From Bacteroidaceae bacterium (GTDB taxonomy: Bacteria; Bacteroidota; Bacteroidia; Bacteroidales; Bacteroidaceae), in contig JAFTVE010000045.1 of assembly GCA_017465905.1 (NCBI GenBank), positions 54,967 through 118,966 of the forward strand: a stretch of 64,000 nt of DNA, given 5' to 3'. Below, piece after piece: positions 16,899 through 25,491 of the stretch. The notes under the pieces are model-generated. The model ran no database searches. It saw nothing but the letters and a program-made list of their open reading frames with translations, and was not told the DNA's origin. A program made the position numbers and the translations under genes. The first letter of the stretch is position 1. Each line of letters opens with the position of its first letter.

Positions 16899-18293
16899 AT
16901 GATAATGAAATATGTAAGATATATAGCTGCAGCATTTCTGTTGTCTGCAAGCACATTGATGGGTGTGGCACAAACCGCCAAGTCGGCATACTTCTTGGAT
17001 GGCGCATACCATAATTATCTTCTCAACCCAGCCATGAATGCAGAGCGCGGTTTCTTCACCATCTTGGGCGGTAACTTCTCGTTGGCGACCAATGGTAATG
17101 TAGGTATATCCAACTTCATCTATCCGTATGGTGAGGACAAACTCACCACTTTCATGAGTGGGACAGTAAACCAGAATGAGTTTCTTGGCAATTTGCCTAA
17201 GGCGGTTCGTCTATCTACGGACATTGATATGACCTTGCTTGCTGGTGGTTTTAGAATGCTGGGTGGGTATACTACGATGGGGCTGACATTGAGTAGTCAT
17301 GTGTCGACCAACATTCCTCGAGGACTTTTTGAATTTGCCAAGAAGGGGTTTCAGCAGAGTTCATACAGCTTTTCTGACCTCAATCTACGTACAATGAATT
17401 ACTTGGCTTTTACAGTGGGACACTCGCGTGAGGTCATTGACGGGCTTCGTGTGGGTATGAATGCCAAATTCTTGATGGGATTGGCATATGCAAACGTTCA
17501 TATCGACAAGCTGAATGTTGAATTGAGTGAGAATCGTTGGATGGTTGAAAGTCATGCTGCGGCACAGGCTGCTCTCTTTGCTGAGGCACGTCTTACAGCC
17601 AATGAATCGGGTACTGTCGATAATGTTGAGTTGCCTATTCTCGAGGAAGCTTCGTTTAAACCGGCAGCATCTGGCTTTGCTGTCGATTTGGGTGCTGTAT
17701 ATGACATGAACGACTTGGTGGAAGGTCTCAGTGTTTCTGCATCTGTTGTAGATATGGGTCTTCTTAACTGGAGGTATATGATGAAAGCTTCAACGCGCGA
17801 AACTAAGGTTGAGTTTGATGGATTTACCGAAATTGACCCTAATGACTTTGAGGGCAGCGTAGAAGATGAGTTGAATCAGTTGGGCAAAGATGCAGAGAAA
17901 ATGCTCGAGCTCTATTCTGACGGTGTGTCAAAGAGTTCTACTGGCCTTGGTGCTACCATGTATCTTGGCGCTGAGTACTGCATGCCTTTCTATAAGCCCC
18001 TTTCTGCTGCTCTTCTATATGGAAAACGTTTTGGCCAGTTTGGTGGATGGAACGACTTTAGAGCCTATGTCAATGTGGCTCCGTTGAATTGGGTCGAGGC
18101 ATCTGCCAACTTAGGCTTCTCTACCTTCGGTACATCGTTTGGTTGGATGCTCAATATCCATCCTGTGGGCTTTAATTTCTTCATAGGCAGTGACTATATG
18201 ATAACACGAGTGACTCCTCAGTTCATTCCAGTCAACAATATGAATGGGCATGTCACTCTCGGTATCAATTTTCCCATTGGAGAACGTAGGTGA
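16899..18293 (+). CDS. DUF5723 family outer-membrane protein
   Basis: 464 residues with a signal peptide (cleavage near residue 26, GVAQ). The mature protein begins AKSAYFLDGAYHNYLLNPA, characteristic of DUF5723 proteins, which resemble PorP/FadL-like beta barrels; the alternating strand pattern continues to a C-terminal strand (HVTLGINFPIGE). Likely in the outer membrane. The partner upstream is a 1032-residue lipoprotein, and a shared role in envelope transport or organisation is plausible but unproven. Two ATG codons lie at 16899 and 16905; either gives a full signal peptide. Confidence 0.75.
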   Translation: MIMKYVRYIAAAFLLSASTLMGVAQTAKSAYFLDGAYHNYLLNPAMNAERGFFTILGGNFSLATNGNVGISNFIYPYGEDKLTTFMSGTVNQNEFLGNLPKAVRLSTDIDMTLLAGGFRMLGGYTTMGLTLSSHVSTNIPRGLFEFAKKGFQQSSYSFSDLNLRTMNYLAFTVGHSREVIDGLRVGMNAKFLMGLAYANVHIDKLNVELSENRWMVESHAAAQAALFAEARLTANESGTVDNVELPILEEASFKPAASGFAVDLGAVYDMNDLVEGLSVSASVVDMGLLNWRYMMKASTRETKVEFDGFTEIDPNDFEGSVEDELNQLGKDAEKMLELYSDGVSKSSTGLGATMYLGAEYCMPFYKPLSAALLYGKRFGQFGGWNDFRAYVNVAPLNWVEASANLGFSTFGTSFGWMLNIHPVGFNFFIGSDYMITRVTPQFIPVNNMNGHVTLGINFPIGERR

Positions 18294-18323
18294 TGGCTCT
18301 ATCACGATAGTCAAATAGCTTTT

Positions 18324-18358
18324 ATGGGGCATCTTGGAAAAAAGATGTCCCATTTTTG
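18324..18358 (+). terminator. Terminator of the DUF5723 operon
   Basis: A 12-bp stem ATGGGGCATCTT/AAGATGTCCCAT (one G-T pair) with a 6-nt loop, then TTTTTG. Confidence 0.8.
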
Positions 18359-18389
18359 TTTGCTTATAGTGTAATAATATGTAATTTTG
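18359..18389 (+). promoter_or_regulatory. Promoter of the GH109-like gene
   Basis: TTTG at 18359-18362, a 19-nt spacer and TAATTTTG at 18382-18389. The ATG is 7 nt downstream, so the mRNA would have almost no leader. Confidence 0.8.
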
Positions 18390-18396
18390 CATCGTT

Positions 18397-19572
18397 ATGG
18401 AGCAATCACATGTATTACAATTGACTTGCCCTCCTATGCCAGTCGTTCGCATAGGTTTTGTTGGCTTAGGCAATCGGGGGATGGCTACCTTGCGTAGATA
18501 TCTCGTAATTGATGGCGTGCAAATCGTGGCTCTTTGCGATATCAACCAAACTCATCTGACTGAAGCTGCATCACTTCTGAAAGCTGATGGGCAGTATTCA
18601 CCAGACTTGTTGGACTCGAGTGATGGCTGGAAACAGATGTGTCATCGTGATGAAATAGACCTTATATATATATGTACTGATTGGCTCACTCATGCTTCAA
18701 TGGCCTGCTATGCTATGGAGCAGGGAAAACATGTCGCTATCGAGGTTCCTGCTGCAACAACCGTTGAGGAGTGCTGGAAGCTTGTTGATACGGCTGAACG
18801 CACCCGGCGCCATTGTTTCATGCTTGAGAACTGCTGTTATGATACTTTTCATCAGGCAACACTGACGATGGTCAAAGAGGGTATGCTGGGTACGCTTACA
18901 CATTTGGAGGGAGCTTATATTCATGATCTTCGCGATAAGTATGATGCTGATGGTCCCAAGGGCTGGATGGCGCGTTTGTGCGGAGAGCATAAGGGTAATC
19001 CTTATCCCACACATGGCATTGGCCCAGTTTGTCAGTTGCTCAATATTCATCGTGGCGATAGACTCGACTATCTTGTTTCGCTGACCCCCTCAACGGATGT
19101 TCCGCACGATGTGTGTGTCAACAACACGCTAATACGCACTGTCATGGGAAAGACCATTCTGCTGCAATATGATGTAACCACACCTCGGCCTTATAGCCGT
19201 ATGCAGACTGTGTGTGGTACTCGTGGCTTCGTACAGAAGTATCCACGACGTTGCATAATGTTTGATGGACAGGAACCCATGAAAGGCGGTGCTGTAGAAC
19301 CAATCATCGCAAAGTATACCAACCCTCATATTGCACGCCTGCAGGAAGATGGCTACAAACTTGGAGTACCCAATATCATGAACTATACCATGGATCGTCG
19401 CTTGATTGAGTGTCTGCGCGAAGGTTTGCCACTCGACATTGACGTGTACGATGCTGCAGAGTGGTCATGCATAGCCGAACTGAGCGAACAGTCGGCATTG
19501 GGTGGAGGAGTTCCTGTCAAGATTCCTGATTTTACAAGAGGAGCTTTTGCTGAATTAAAAAATAAAGGATAA
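18397..19572 (+). CDS. GH109-like Gfo/Idh/MocA oxidoreductase
   Basis: 391 residues: an N-terminal Rossmann fold with the dinucleotide motif GFVGLGNRG (20-28) and a C-terminal alpha/beta domain. The signature stretches EVPAATTVEECW, LENCCYDTFH, YPTHGIGPVCQLLNIHRGDR and LPLDIDVYDAAEW are those of the GH109 group, NAD-dependent enzymes that cleave alpha-N-acetylgalactosamine in characterised members. Unlike most Bacteroides GH109 proteins (about 450-470 residues) it has no signal peptide, so it should act in the cytoplasm. Activity could differ from GH109. Flanked by its own promoter and terminator. Confidence 0.85.
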   Translation: MEQSHVLQLTCPPMPVVRIGFVGLGNRGMATLRRYLVIDGVQIVALCDINQTHLTEAASLLKADGQYSPDLLDSSDGWKQMCHRDEIDLIYICTDWLTHASMACYAMEQGKHVAIEVPAATTVEECWKLVDTAERTRRHCFMLENCCYDTFHQATLTMVKEGMLGTLTHLEGAYIHDLRDKYDADGPKGWMARLCGEHKGNPYPTHGIGPVCQLLNIHRGDRLDYLVSLTPSTDVPHDVCVNNTLIRTVMGKTILLQYDVTTPRPYSRMQTVCGTRGFVQKYPRRCIMFDGQEPMKGGAVEPIIAKYTNPHIARLQEDGYKLGVPNIMNYTMDRRLIECLREGLPLDIDVYDAAEWSCIAELSEQSALGGGVPVKIPDFTRGAFAELKNKG

Positions 19573-19593
19573 AGATTATAACTTGACAACAAG

Positions 19594-19636
19594 CCTTTGG
19601 CGAGGTTAATCGCTCTTAATCATCGCCAAAGGTTTT
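19594..19636 (+). terminator. Terminator of the GH109-like gene
   Basis: A 10-bp stem CCTTTGGCGA/TCGCCAAAGG (19594-19603 and 19623-19632) followed by TTTT. Confidence 0.75.
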
Positions 19637-19656
19637 CGTCTTCGTTATCGTTGATT

Positions 19657-20973
19657 CTATAAATCCTTTAGCAATATACCATTGCTCTTCACATACATTT
19701 CCTGCTTGTTCTTGATGAATGCTTCCCACTGATTGCTAAACTCCTTGGAGTGGTCAATCTTGAAGTCCTCACATCCCTTGCTTTCAATGGTAGATAGCAG
19801 TCTGCCTACAGATAGCTGGTTGATGTCTATTGCGGGAACAAAGTGCTCAATGTCTGACTTGGCATCGGCGCTGAACCCATGTATGAGTCCTACCTCTTCC
19901 AGTTCGTCAAGCAGTCGGTTGGTGAGGCGTATGGGTATCTGTCCGTCATCAGATAGTTCATTGGCAGTATAGGGCTTATCGCCTTGTGCAAAACGTTTGC
20001 AGATGAGCGACATTACTACTACGCACATGAAGTCGTGATAGCGACGGCTTACATTGTCGACCTCTTCGCCGAAGTTGTATTGCTCTATGTTCTGGCTCAC
20101 GTAGCTCATCTCCACGCCGAATAGAATGATACTCCACGATATGTCAGCCCATAACATAAACATCGGGATAATGGCAAACGAACCATAGATTGCATTGTAA
20201 CTCGATACAGACATCTGTATCTGAATGTATACGTACAAGAACGCCTGGAAGATGACACCTGTAATCATGCCTGGAATGAAAGCGTTGAGGAACTTAACCT
20301 TTGTATTGGGAATGAATACAAACAATCCTGTCATGATGAGTCCCGATAAGACATATGGGGCCAGCTTGATACATATATGTACGAATGAGCTGATGAGGAA
20401 ATATTCAGCTAATCGTTCATATATGGTGGTCATGAAAATACTGATACCAGCATACAGAATGATGATGACGGGAAATATGACAAACAGTGCCATGTAGTCC
20501 GTAAGCTTACGGAAGTATGAGCGTTGCTTCTTTACATCCCATATAGTATTCATGTTACTCTCTATGCTGTCGGCCAGGTTAATGATGGCCCATAGTAACA
20601 TTGCTATACCAACCCCGATAAACACGCCGCTCTTGGCATACTCTAAATAGTTGTCTATGAATGTCATTATCATATCCACCGTGCTGTTCTCCACCATGCT
20701 TCCTCGTAGTAGACGTTCCATGAGGTTAGAGAAACCAAATCCCTTGGCTATGGCAAAGAGCAATGCCAGGATGGGGATGATGGAGAATAGAGTGGTGTAG
20801 GAGAGGGCTGCAGCCCGTATCCATACACGATCTTTGATGAAGCGCTTGATGGTTTGGATGGTTATCTTTAGCAGGTTATAGCTGGTGTAGCGGCTGCGGC
20901 TAACGTCGTCCTCGGTCACTCGCCATAGAGAGCGAGTGAGGAAGTGAATTAACTGTCTGAATTTTTCAATCAT
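19657..20973 (-). CDS. YihY/BrkB (UPF0761) family inner-membrane protein
   Basis: 438 residues. Residues about 40-300 form the six-helix YihY/BrkB core, recognised by RAAALSYTTLFSIIPILALLFAIAKG and the later NAIYGSFAIIPMFMLWADISWSIILFG pattern. A C-terminal cytoplasmic extension of about 130 residues looks like a winged-helix domain (LTNRLLDELEEVGLIHG), common in the Bacteroidota members. The family was once named ribonuclease BN, which is no longer accepted; function remains unknown. The gene lies right behind rnpB on the same strand and may be read through from it. Confidence 0.88.
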   Translation of the reverse strand: MIEKFRQLIHFLTRSLWRVTEDDVSRSRYTSYNLLKITIQTIKRFIKDRVWIRAAALSYTTLFSIIPILALLFAIAKGFGFSNLMERLLRGSMVENSTVDMIMTFIDNYLEYAKSGVFIGVGIAMLLWAIINLADSIESNMNTIWDVKKQRSYFRKLTDYMALFVIFPVIIILYAGISIFMTTIYERLAEYFLISSFVHICIKLAPYVLSGLIMTGLFVFIPNTKVKFLNAFIPGMITGVIFQAFLYVYIQIQMSVSSYNAIYGSFAIIPMFMLWADISWSIILFGVEMSYVSQNIEQYNFGEEVDNVSRRYHDFMCVVVMSLICKRFAQGDKPYTANELSDDGQIPIRLTNRLLDELEEVGLIHGFSADAKSDIEHFVPAIDINQLSVGRLLSTIESKGCEDFKIDHSKEFSNQWEAFIKNKQEMYVKSNGILLKDL

Positions 20974-20983
20974 GGCACATGTA

Positions 20984-20999
20984 TAAAAAAAAGGAAAAC
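20984..20999 (-). terminator. U-tract after rnpB
   Basis: On the minus strand TTTTCC followed by a run of eight T residues ends just after the closing helix of RNase P RNA; it could serve as 3'-end or weak terminator before the BrkB gene. Confidence 0.45.
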
Positions 21000-21362
21000 A
21001 GTTGGCCTATAAGCCGGGTTCTGTACTATGTGGCAAAAACCTCATAGCGCCTGTCATTTATCTGTGCCTGCTGTTGCCAGCAGACTATAGCGGTCTACCC
21101 TCCGGCTCGGACGAGCAACCCTCAATCACCGGTATACATGACCTTGCAACTCCCGGAACGCACAGCTCAGGATGTCACCAACCTGACTGGTAGGCTCTTA
21201 CTCTACCTTCTCACCCTTACCTCGCCTGAGCGGGGCGGTTGTTTTCTTCTGCGTCTTCCCTGCCGTCGCCGACACCTTGCACATTAACAAGCGGGATGCT
21301 CTCTGTTGCCCGGACTTTCCTCATACTCCTCATAGGAGCAAGCGACAGACCGTCCAACTGCT
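20999..21362 (-). ncRNA. rnpB: RNase P RNA (bacterial class A)
   Basis: The minus strand contains the conserved RNase P elements in order: GAGGAAAGTCCGGGC near the 5' end, AGGGTGAGAAGGTAGAGTAAGAG (shown in part: GGGTGAGAAGG) in the middle, and AGAACCCGGCTTA near the 3' end. The outermost helix P1 forms between CAGTTGG at the 5' side and CCAACTG at the 3' side, fixing the ends to within a few bases. It is the catalytic RNA that matures tRNA 5' ends. A canonical promoter lies directly upstream (21373-21405). Confidence 0.95.
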
Positions 21363-21372
21363 TTCTTGGCTG

Positions 21373-21405
21373 CAAAATTAGTGCAAGGCGAGCGAAAAAC
21401 CAAAA
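21373..21405 (-). promoter_or_regulatory. Promoter of rnpB
   Basis: On the minus strand TTTTG, 20 nt, TAATTTTG (+ strand CAAAATTA at 21373-21380). The spacer has GTTTTTCGCTCGCCTTGCAC, almost identical to the lepA promoter on the other strand. Confidence 0.8.
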
Positions 21406-21458
21406 CTTGTTTTGAGTTTTTCCGAGCCACCGCCTAATTTCTGTTTTAATTAGAGAGC

Positions 21459-21486
21459 TAAAATTAGTGTAAGGCGAGCGAAAACT
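21459..21486 (-). promoter_or_regulatory. Extra copy of the extended promoter motif
   Basis: On the minus strand GTTTTCGCTCGCCTTACAC is followed by TAATTTTA, a third copy of the lepA/rnpB type sequence, with an imperfect -7 box and no clear -33 box. It might be a second rnpB promoter or a decayed copy. With the lepA promoter (21500-21530) it forms a large inverted repeat. Confidence 0.5.
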
Positions 21487-21497
21487 CTATGCAAGTC

Positions 21498-21528
21498 TTG
21501 GTTTTTCGCTCGTCATACACTAATTTTG
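21498..21528 (+). promoter_or_regulatory. Promoter of lepA
   Basis: TTG near 21498, a 20-nt spacer with GTTTTTCGCTCGTCATACAC, and TAATTTTG at 21521-21528. The start codon is 26 nt downstream. Confidence 0.8.
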
Positions 21529-21554
21529 CACTTTATTAGATAAAGTATATATTA

Positions 21555-23336
21555 ATGAAGCATATTAGAAATTTCTGTATCATTGCGCACATCGATCATG
21601 GCAAGTCAACATTGGCCGACCGCCTATTGGAGTATACCAATACCATTAAGGTGACTGAAGGACAGATGCTCGATGATATGGAATTGGAAAAGGAACGCGG
21701 CATCACCATTAAGAGTCATGCCATCCAGATGGAGTATATATATAAAGGAGAGAAGTATGTGCTCAACCTTATTGATACTCCGGGACACGTAGATTTCTCC
21801 TATGAGGTGTCTCGATCAATAGCAGCTTGTGAAGGCGCATTGCTTGTGGTAGACGCATCGCAGGGCGTACAGGCACAGACCATCTCGAACCTCTACATGG
21901 CCATCGACAATGACCTGGAGATTATCCCTGTCATCAATAAGTGCGACATGCCCAGCGCTGAGCCAGAGAAGGTGGAGGACGAAATCATCGAACTTCTCGG
22001 ATGCAAGCGCGAAGAGATCATCCGTGCTTCGGGCAAGACTGGACAGGGTGTCGAGGATATCCTCAATGCTGTGATAGAGTGTATCCCCGCTCCTGAAGGC
22101 GATGAGAACGCTCCTCTACAGTGCTTGATTTTCGACTCGGTATTCAACTCATTCCGTGGCATTATCGCCTACTTCAAGATTCTTAACGGTACTATCCGGC
22201 AAGGCGACATGGTGAAGTTTTTTAATACTGGCAAGGAATACGATGCCGATGAAATCGGTGTGCTCAAGATGGATATGGTGCCACAGAAGGAATTGAAGGC
22301 CGGTAACGTTGGCTACATCATTTCAGGCATCAAGACCTCTACTGAGGTGAAGGTGGGCGACACCATCACGCACATCAAGGGTGGTTGCACGGAGGCTATC
22401 GCAGGCTTCGAGGAGAGCAAGCCGATGGTGTTTGCCGGTGTGTATCCTATCGATGCAGAAGACTATGAGGACCTGCGTGCCTCATTGGAGAAATTGCAGC
22501 TCAACGATGCGTCACTCTCGTTCTTCCCCGAGTCATCATTGGCCTTGGGATTCGGTTTCCGCTGCGGATTCCTCGGATTGCTCCACATGGAGATTGTGCA
22601 GGAACGTCTCGACCGTGAGTTTGATATGAGTGTCATCACCACCGTGCCCAACGTATCTTATAATGTATATGACAAGCATGGCGAGTGTATCGAGGTACAT
22701 AACCCCGGTGGCATGCCCGATGCTACCCTCATTGACCATATCGAGGAGCCCTACATTAAAGCTTCGGTCATCACGACTACCGATTATATTGGCCCTATCA
22801 TGACGCTGTGTCTTGGCAAGCGCGGTGAGCTGGTGAAGCAGGAGTATATCTCGGGCAATCGTGTAGAGATACACTATCTGATGCCGCTGGGTGAGATCGT
22901 GATCGACTTCTACGACAAACTCAAGAGCATATCCAAGGGCTATGCCTCGTTTGACTACCATCCTGCAGGTTATCGTCCTTCGAAGTTGGTCAAACTTGAC
23001 ATCCTGCTCAATGGTGAACCCGTCGATGCTCTTTCTACACTTACCCATATCGATAATGCCTATGACTTTGGCCGTCGTATGTGCGAGAAACTCAAGGAAC
23101 TCATACCGCGCCAGCAGTTCGACATCGCTATCCAGGCTGCCATCGGAGGTAAGATTATCGCTCGCGAAACCGTGAAGCAGGTGCGCAAGGACGTTACGGC
23201 TAAGTGCTATGGTGGCGACGTGTCACGTAAGCGCAAGCTTCTGGAGAAGCAGAAGAAGGGTAAGAAGCGCATGAAGCAGATTGGTAATGTGGAGGTTCCG
23301 CAGAAGGCCTTCCTTGCCGTGCTGAAGCTGGATTAA
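21555..23336 (+). CDS. lepA: Elongation factor 4 (LepA)
   Basis: 593 residues, full length for LepA. GTPase motifs: AHIDHGKST (11-19), DTPGH (74-78), NKCD (128-131). The EF-G-like domains II, III and V follow, and the LepA-specific C-terminal domain ends in the basic [17 protein letters not shown] segment and a short [13 protein letters not shown] tail. LepA is a ribosome-associated GTPase implicated in translation fidelity and 30S biogenesis. It is divergent from rnpB with paired promoters of the same type; the SIMPL gene follows 89 nt later on the same strand. Confidence 0.97.
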   Translation: MKHIRNFCIIAHIDHGKSTLADRLLEYTNTIKVTEGQMLDDMELEKERGITIKSHAIQMEYIYKGEKYVLNLIDTPGHVDFSYEVSRSIAACEGALLVVDASQGVQAQTISNLYMAIDNDLEIIPVINKCDMPSAEPEKVEDEIIELLGCKREEIIRASGKTGQGVEDILNAVIECIPAPEGDENAPLQCLIFDSVFNSFRGIIAYFKILNGTIRQGDMVKFFNTGKEYDADEIGVLKMDMVPQKELKAGNVGYIISGIKTSTEVKVGDTITHIKGGCTEAIAGFEESKPMVFAGVYPIDAEDYEDLRASLEKLQLNDASLSFFPESSLALGFGFRCGFLGLLHMEIVQERLDREFDMSVITTVPNVSYNVYDKHGECIEVHNPGGMPDATLIDHIEEPYIKASVITTTDYIGPIMTLCLGKRGELVKQEYISGNRVEIHYLMPLGEIVIDFYDKLKSISKGYASFDYHPAGYRPSKLVKLDILLNGEPVDALSTLTHIDNAYDFGRRMCEKLKELIPRQQFDIAIQAAIGGKIIARETVKQVRKDVTAKCYGGDVSRKRKLLEKQKKGKKRMKQIGNVEVPQKAFLAVLKLD

Positions 23337-23425
23337 TCTGCTACCAGTTTAAAGGAAATCGTCGGCAAACTTTGTCAATAGTGATTTGTTGAATAAAGAG
23401 TGTTGTCATATAAAACATTACAATT

Positions 23426-24154
23426 ATGGAAGAAAATAAGAAAAGCAATAAGTTAATCAATATTGACAACGAAGGTTTGGGTTGCTGCCTGATGATTGGA
23501 CTCATCGTTGGTGCCATATTGCTGGGCAATGCCATCAAGGCCAGTCGTGCCGACGACCGCATAGTATCAGTGAAGGGCCTTTGTGAACGAGAGGTAAAAG
23601 CCGATAAGGTGATTTGTCCATTTGCCTATAAAGTGGGTGGTGACGATCTTCAGCAACTCTACGTCACCATAGAGCAGAAGAACCGCATCATTATTGACTT
23701 CCTTAAGGCTGCAGGGATGAACGAAGACGAGATTACTGTATCGGCTCCGAAGGTTGTAGATACACGTACCGAATGGAGCGGTAGTCAGAACCAGTACAAC
23801 TATATCATTACCTCTGTAGTAACGGTATGTACCGATAAGGTCGATACTATCGTGGAACTGCAGTCGCAGCAGGGTGAACTCTTGCAGAAGGGTATAGCCA
23901 CCACCAACAATTGGGAATACCAAACCGTATACTCTTTCACAGGACTCAATAATATTAAGCCCGAGATGATAGAGATTGCGACCAAAAATGCTCGTGAAAC
24001 GGCCGAGAAGTTTGCCGCTGACAGCGACAGCAAGCTAGGTAAAATAAAGCGAGCTACCCAAGGTCAGTTCTCCATCACTGATCGCGACAGCAACACTCCC
24101 TATATGAAGAATGTGCGCGTAGTCACCAGCGTTGACTATTATCTGAAGGACTGA
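23426..24154 (+). CDS. SIMPL domain protein
   Basis: 242 residues: a short cytoplasmic start, one membrane anchor (about 19-38, CCLMIGLIVGAILLGNAIKA), and a periplasmic SIMPL (DUF541/BP26) domain of repeating beta-alpha units (RIVSVKGLCEREVKADK..., ...KNARETAEKFAADSDSKLGKIK...). SIMPL proteins form oligomeric assemblies in the envelope of other bacteria; their function is poorly known. Possibly cotranscribed with lepA. Confidence 0.88.
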   Translation: MEENKKSNKLINIDNEGLGCCLMIGLIVGAILLGNAIKASRADDRIVSVKGLCEREVKADKVICPFAYKVGGDDLQQLYVTIEQKNRIIIDFLKAAGMNEDEITVSAPKVVDTRTEWSGSQNQYNYIITSVVTVCTDKVDTIVELQSQQGELLQKGIATTNNWEYQTVYSFTGLNNIKPEMIEIATKNARETAEKFAADSDSKLGKIKRATQGQFSITDRDSNTPYMKNVRVVTSVDYYLKD

Positions 24155-24815
24155 AAAAGCTCTTCAGAAAATCATAGATCAGCCCACGTTTGTCTATACT
24201 CTTTGTCCATAGGTCAGTATGTTCAGCAGGATTCAATGGATCTTGGTGGTGACAAGGGAAGATGTATTGGATGAGGAGACTGTGTGCAATTGCTTGAATG
24301 TGAACTCTGTTAGGCTGAAGCAAAAGCCCTCTTCCGCCACCTCAATGTTGGGTATAGCTAAACATTTGGGCATTTGCCACGGTATGACACGACCCAATAA
24401 TGTTTCTTTTCGTGTCATCGGCGCATCTCACACAATGATTCAAATCACTTGATGACGGCACAGAACACTACTGTCAGATGAATCCAAACTTATAGTGTTC
24501 TCCGCCCTTTTTTTGGCTGGTCTGAAAGATTTTTGATTTGTCAAGCAATTTTATTACTTGAGAATATAGTGATTGTCTGATAAAATGTGAATTTTTGCTT
24601 ATTGTTGTTTGGAGAGTATAAGGATCACTAAATAGCAACAAAGGACTGAATCCACAAAATTTAATCAACCTTCTATTGATAATTTGATTTATCGGACACA
24701 TACAAATAATTATTACATTTATTTGAGACGCATTCTAAGAATCTGTTTGCAGAAGCAAACAATAATTAGGAGTTATGAGTTTGTAATGCTACACCCTTAA
24801 TTCTTCCTCCTTGAC
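24155..24815. other. Gap with possible decayed coding sequence
   Basis: About 660 nt without a convincing gene. On the minus strand two short frames (24233-24418 and 24123-24323) overlap as if one coding region had been frameshifted, and a 75-residue frame at 24474-24701 (SQVIKLLDKSKIF, a winged-helix-like tail) may be another remnant. None could be assigned to a family. Confidence 0.3.
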
Positions 24816-25409
24816 TCATAACCCTCTGTCCCATGATTTGTGCTTGTCGGCTTCGGTGATGGCTCTAATCACGCGGCAGGGATTGCCTACGGCTACAGAG
24901 TTGTCGGGGATGTCGTGCACCACTACGGAGCCGCCACCAATGACTACGTTGGAGCCGATGGTGACACCCGGCATTACTTGCACACCGCCACCTATCCATA
25001 CATTGTCGCCCACGGTGATGGGGTAGGCATACTCGAGGCCTTGGTTGCGGCGCTCGCTGTCGATGGGGTGGCCGGCAGTGTAGAAGCCACAGTTGGGGGC
25101 TATGAAGACGTTGTCGCCAAAGGTGACCTTGGCGGCATCGAGGATGACGGTGTTGTGGTTGGCAAAGAAGTTTTCGCCTATCTCAATGTTATAGCCGTAG
25201 TCGCACCAGAAGGGCGCAAGGATGCAGAAGGCCTCTTTGCTGCTGCCCAGCAGGCGCAGCATGATGGCTCGCTGGCTGGTTTCGTCGGAGGGGCGCAGGT
25301 GGTTGTAGTCGTAGCAGAGCTCCTTGGCTTGCTGGCGCTCGGCGATGAGTTCTTGGTCGTAGTTGGCGTCGTACATGAGCTGACGCAGCATCTTTTCTTT
25401 TTCGGTCAT
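24816..25409 (-). CDS. Maltose/galactoside O-acetyltransferase family protein
   Basis: 197 residues from the ATG at 25409 (MTEKEKMLRQ); a longer start at 25439 adds ten residues unlike the family. The N-terminal Mac domain (YDANYDQELIAERQQAKELCYDYN) is followed by a left-handed beta helix of hexapeptide repeats and the catalytic-site region FYTAGHPIDSERR, whose His is the expected base. These enzymes move acetyl from acetyl-CoA to a sugar hydroxyl (Maa, LacA, NodL). The physiological sugar is unknown. Single gene downstream of the mmd operon on the same strand but separated by a terminator. Confidence 0.92.
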   Translation of the reverse strand: MTEKEKMLRQLMYDANYDQELIAERQQAKELCYDYNHLRPSDETSQRAIMLRLLGSSKEAFCILAPFWCDYGYNIEIGENFFANHNTVILDAAKVTFGDNVFIAPNCGFYTAGHPIDSERRNQGLEYAYPITVGDNVWIGGGVQVMPGVTIGSNVVIGGGSVVVHDIPDNSVAVGNPCRVIRAITEADKHKSWDRGL

Positions 25410-25436
25410 AAGATTATTATTACATTTAGTTATGTA

Positions 25437-25471
25437 CAAAATGGAGCATCCTTAATGGACGCTCCATTTTG
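25437..25471 (-). terminator. Terminator of the mmd operon
   Basis: An 11-bp stem CAAAATGGAGC/GCTCCATTTTG around a 13-nt loop lies 21 nt beyond the mmdB stop and ends in TTTTG on the minus strand. Confidence 0.65.
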
Positions 25472-25491
25472 AATGTATATCTCCTCTATTC

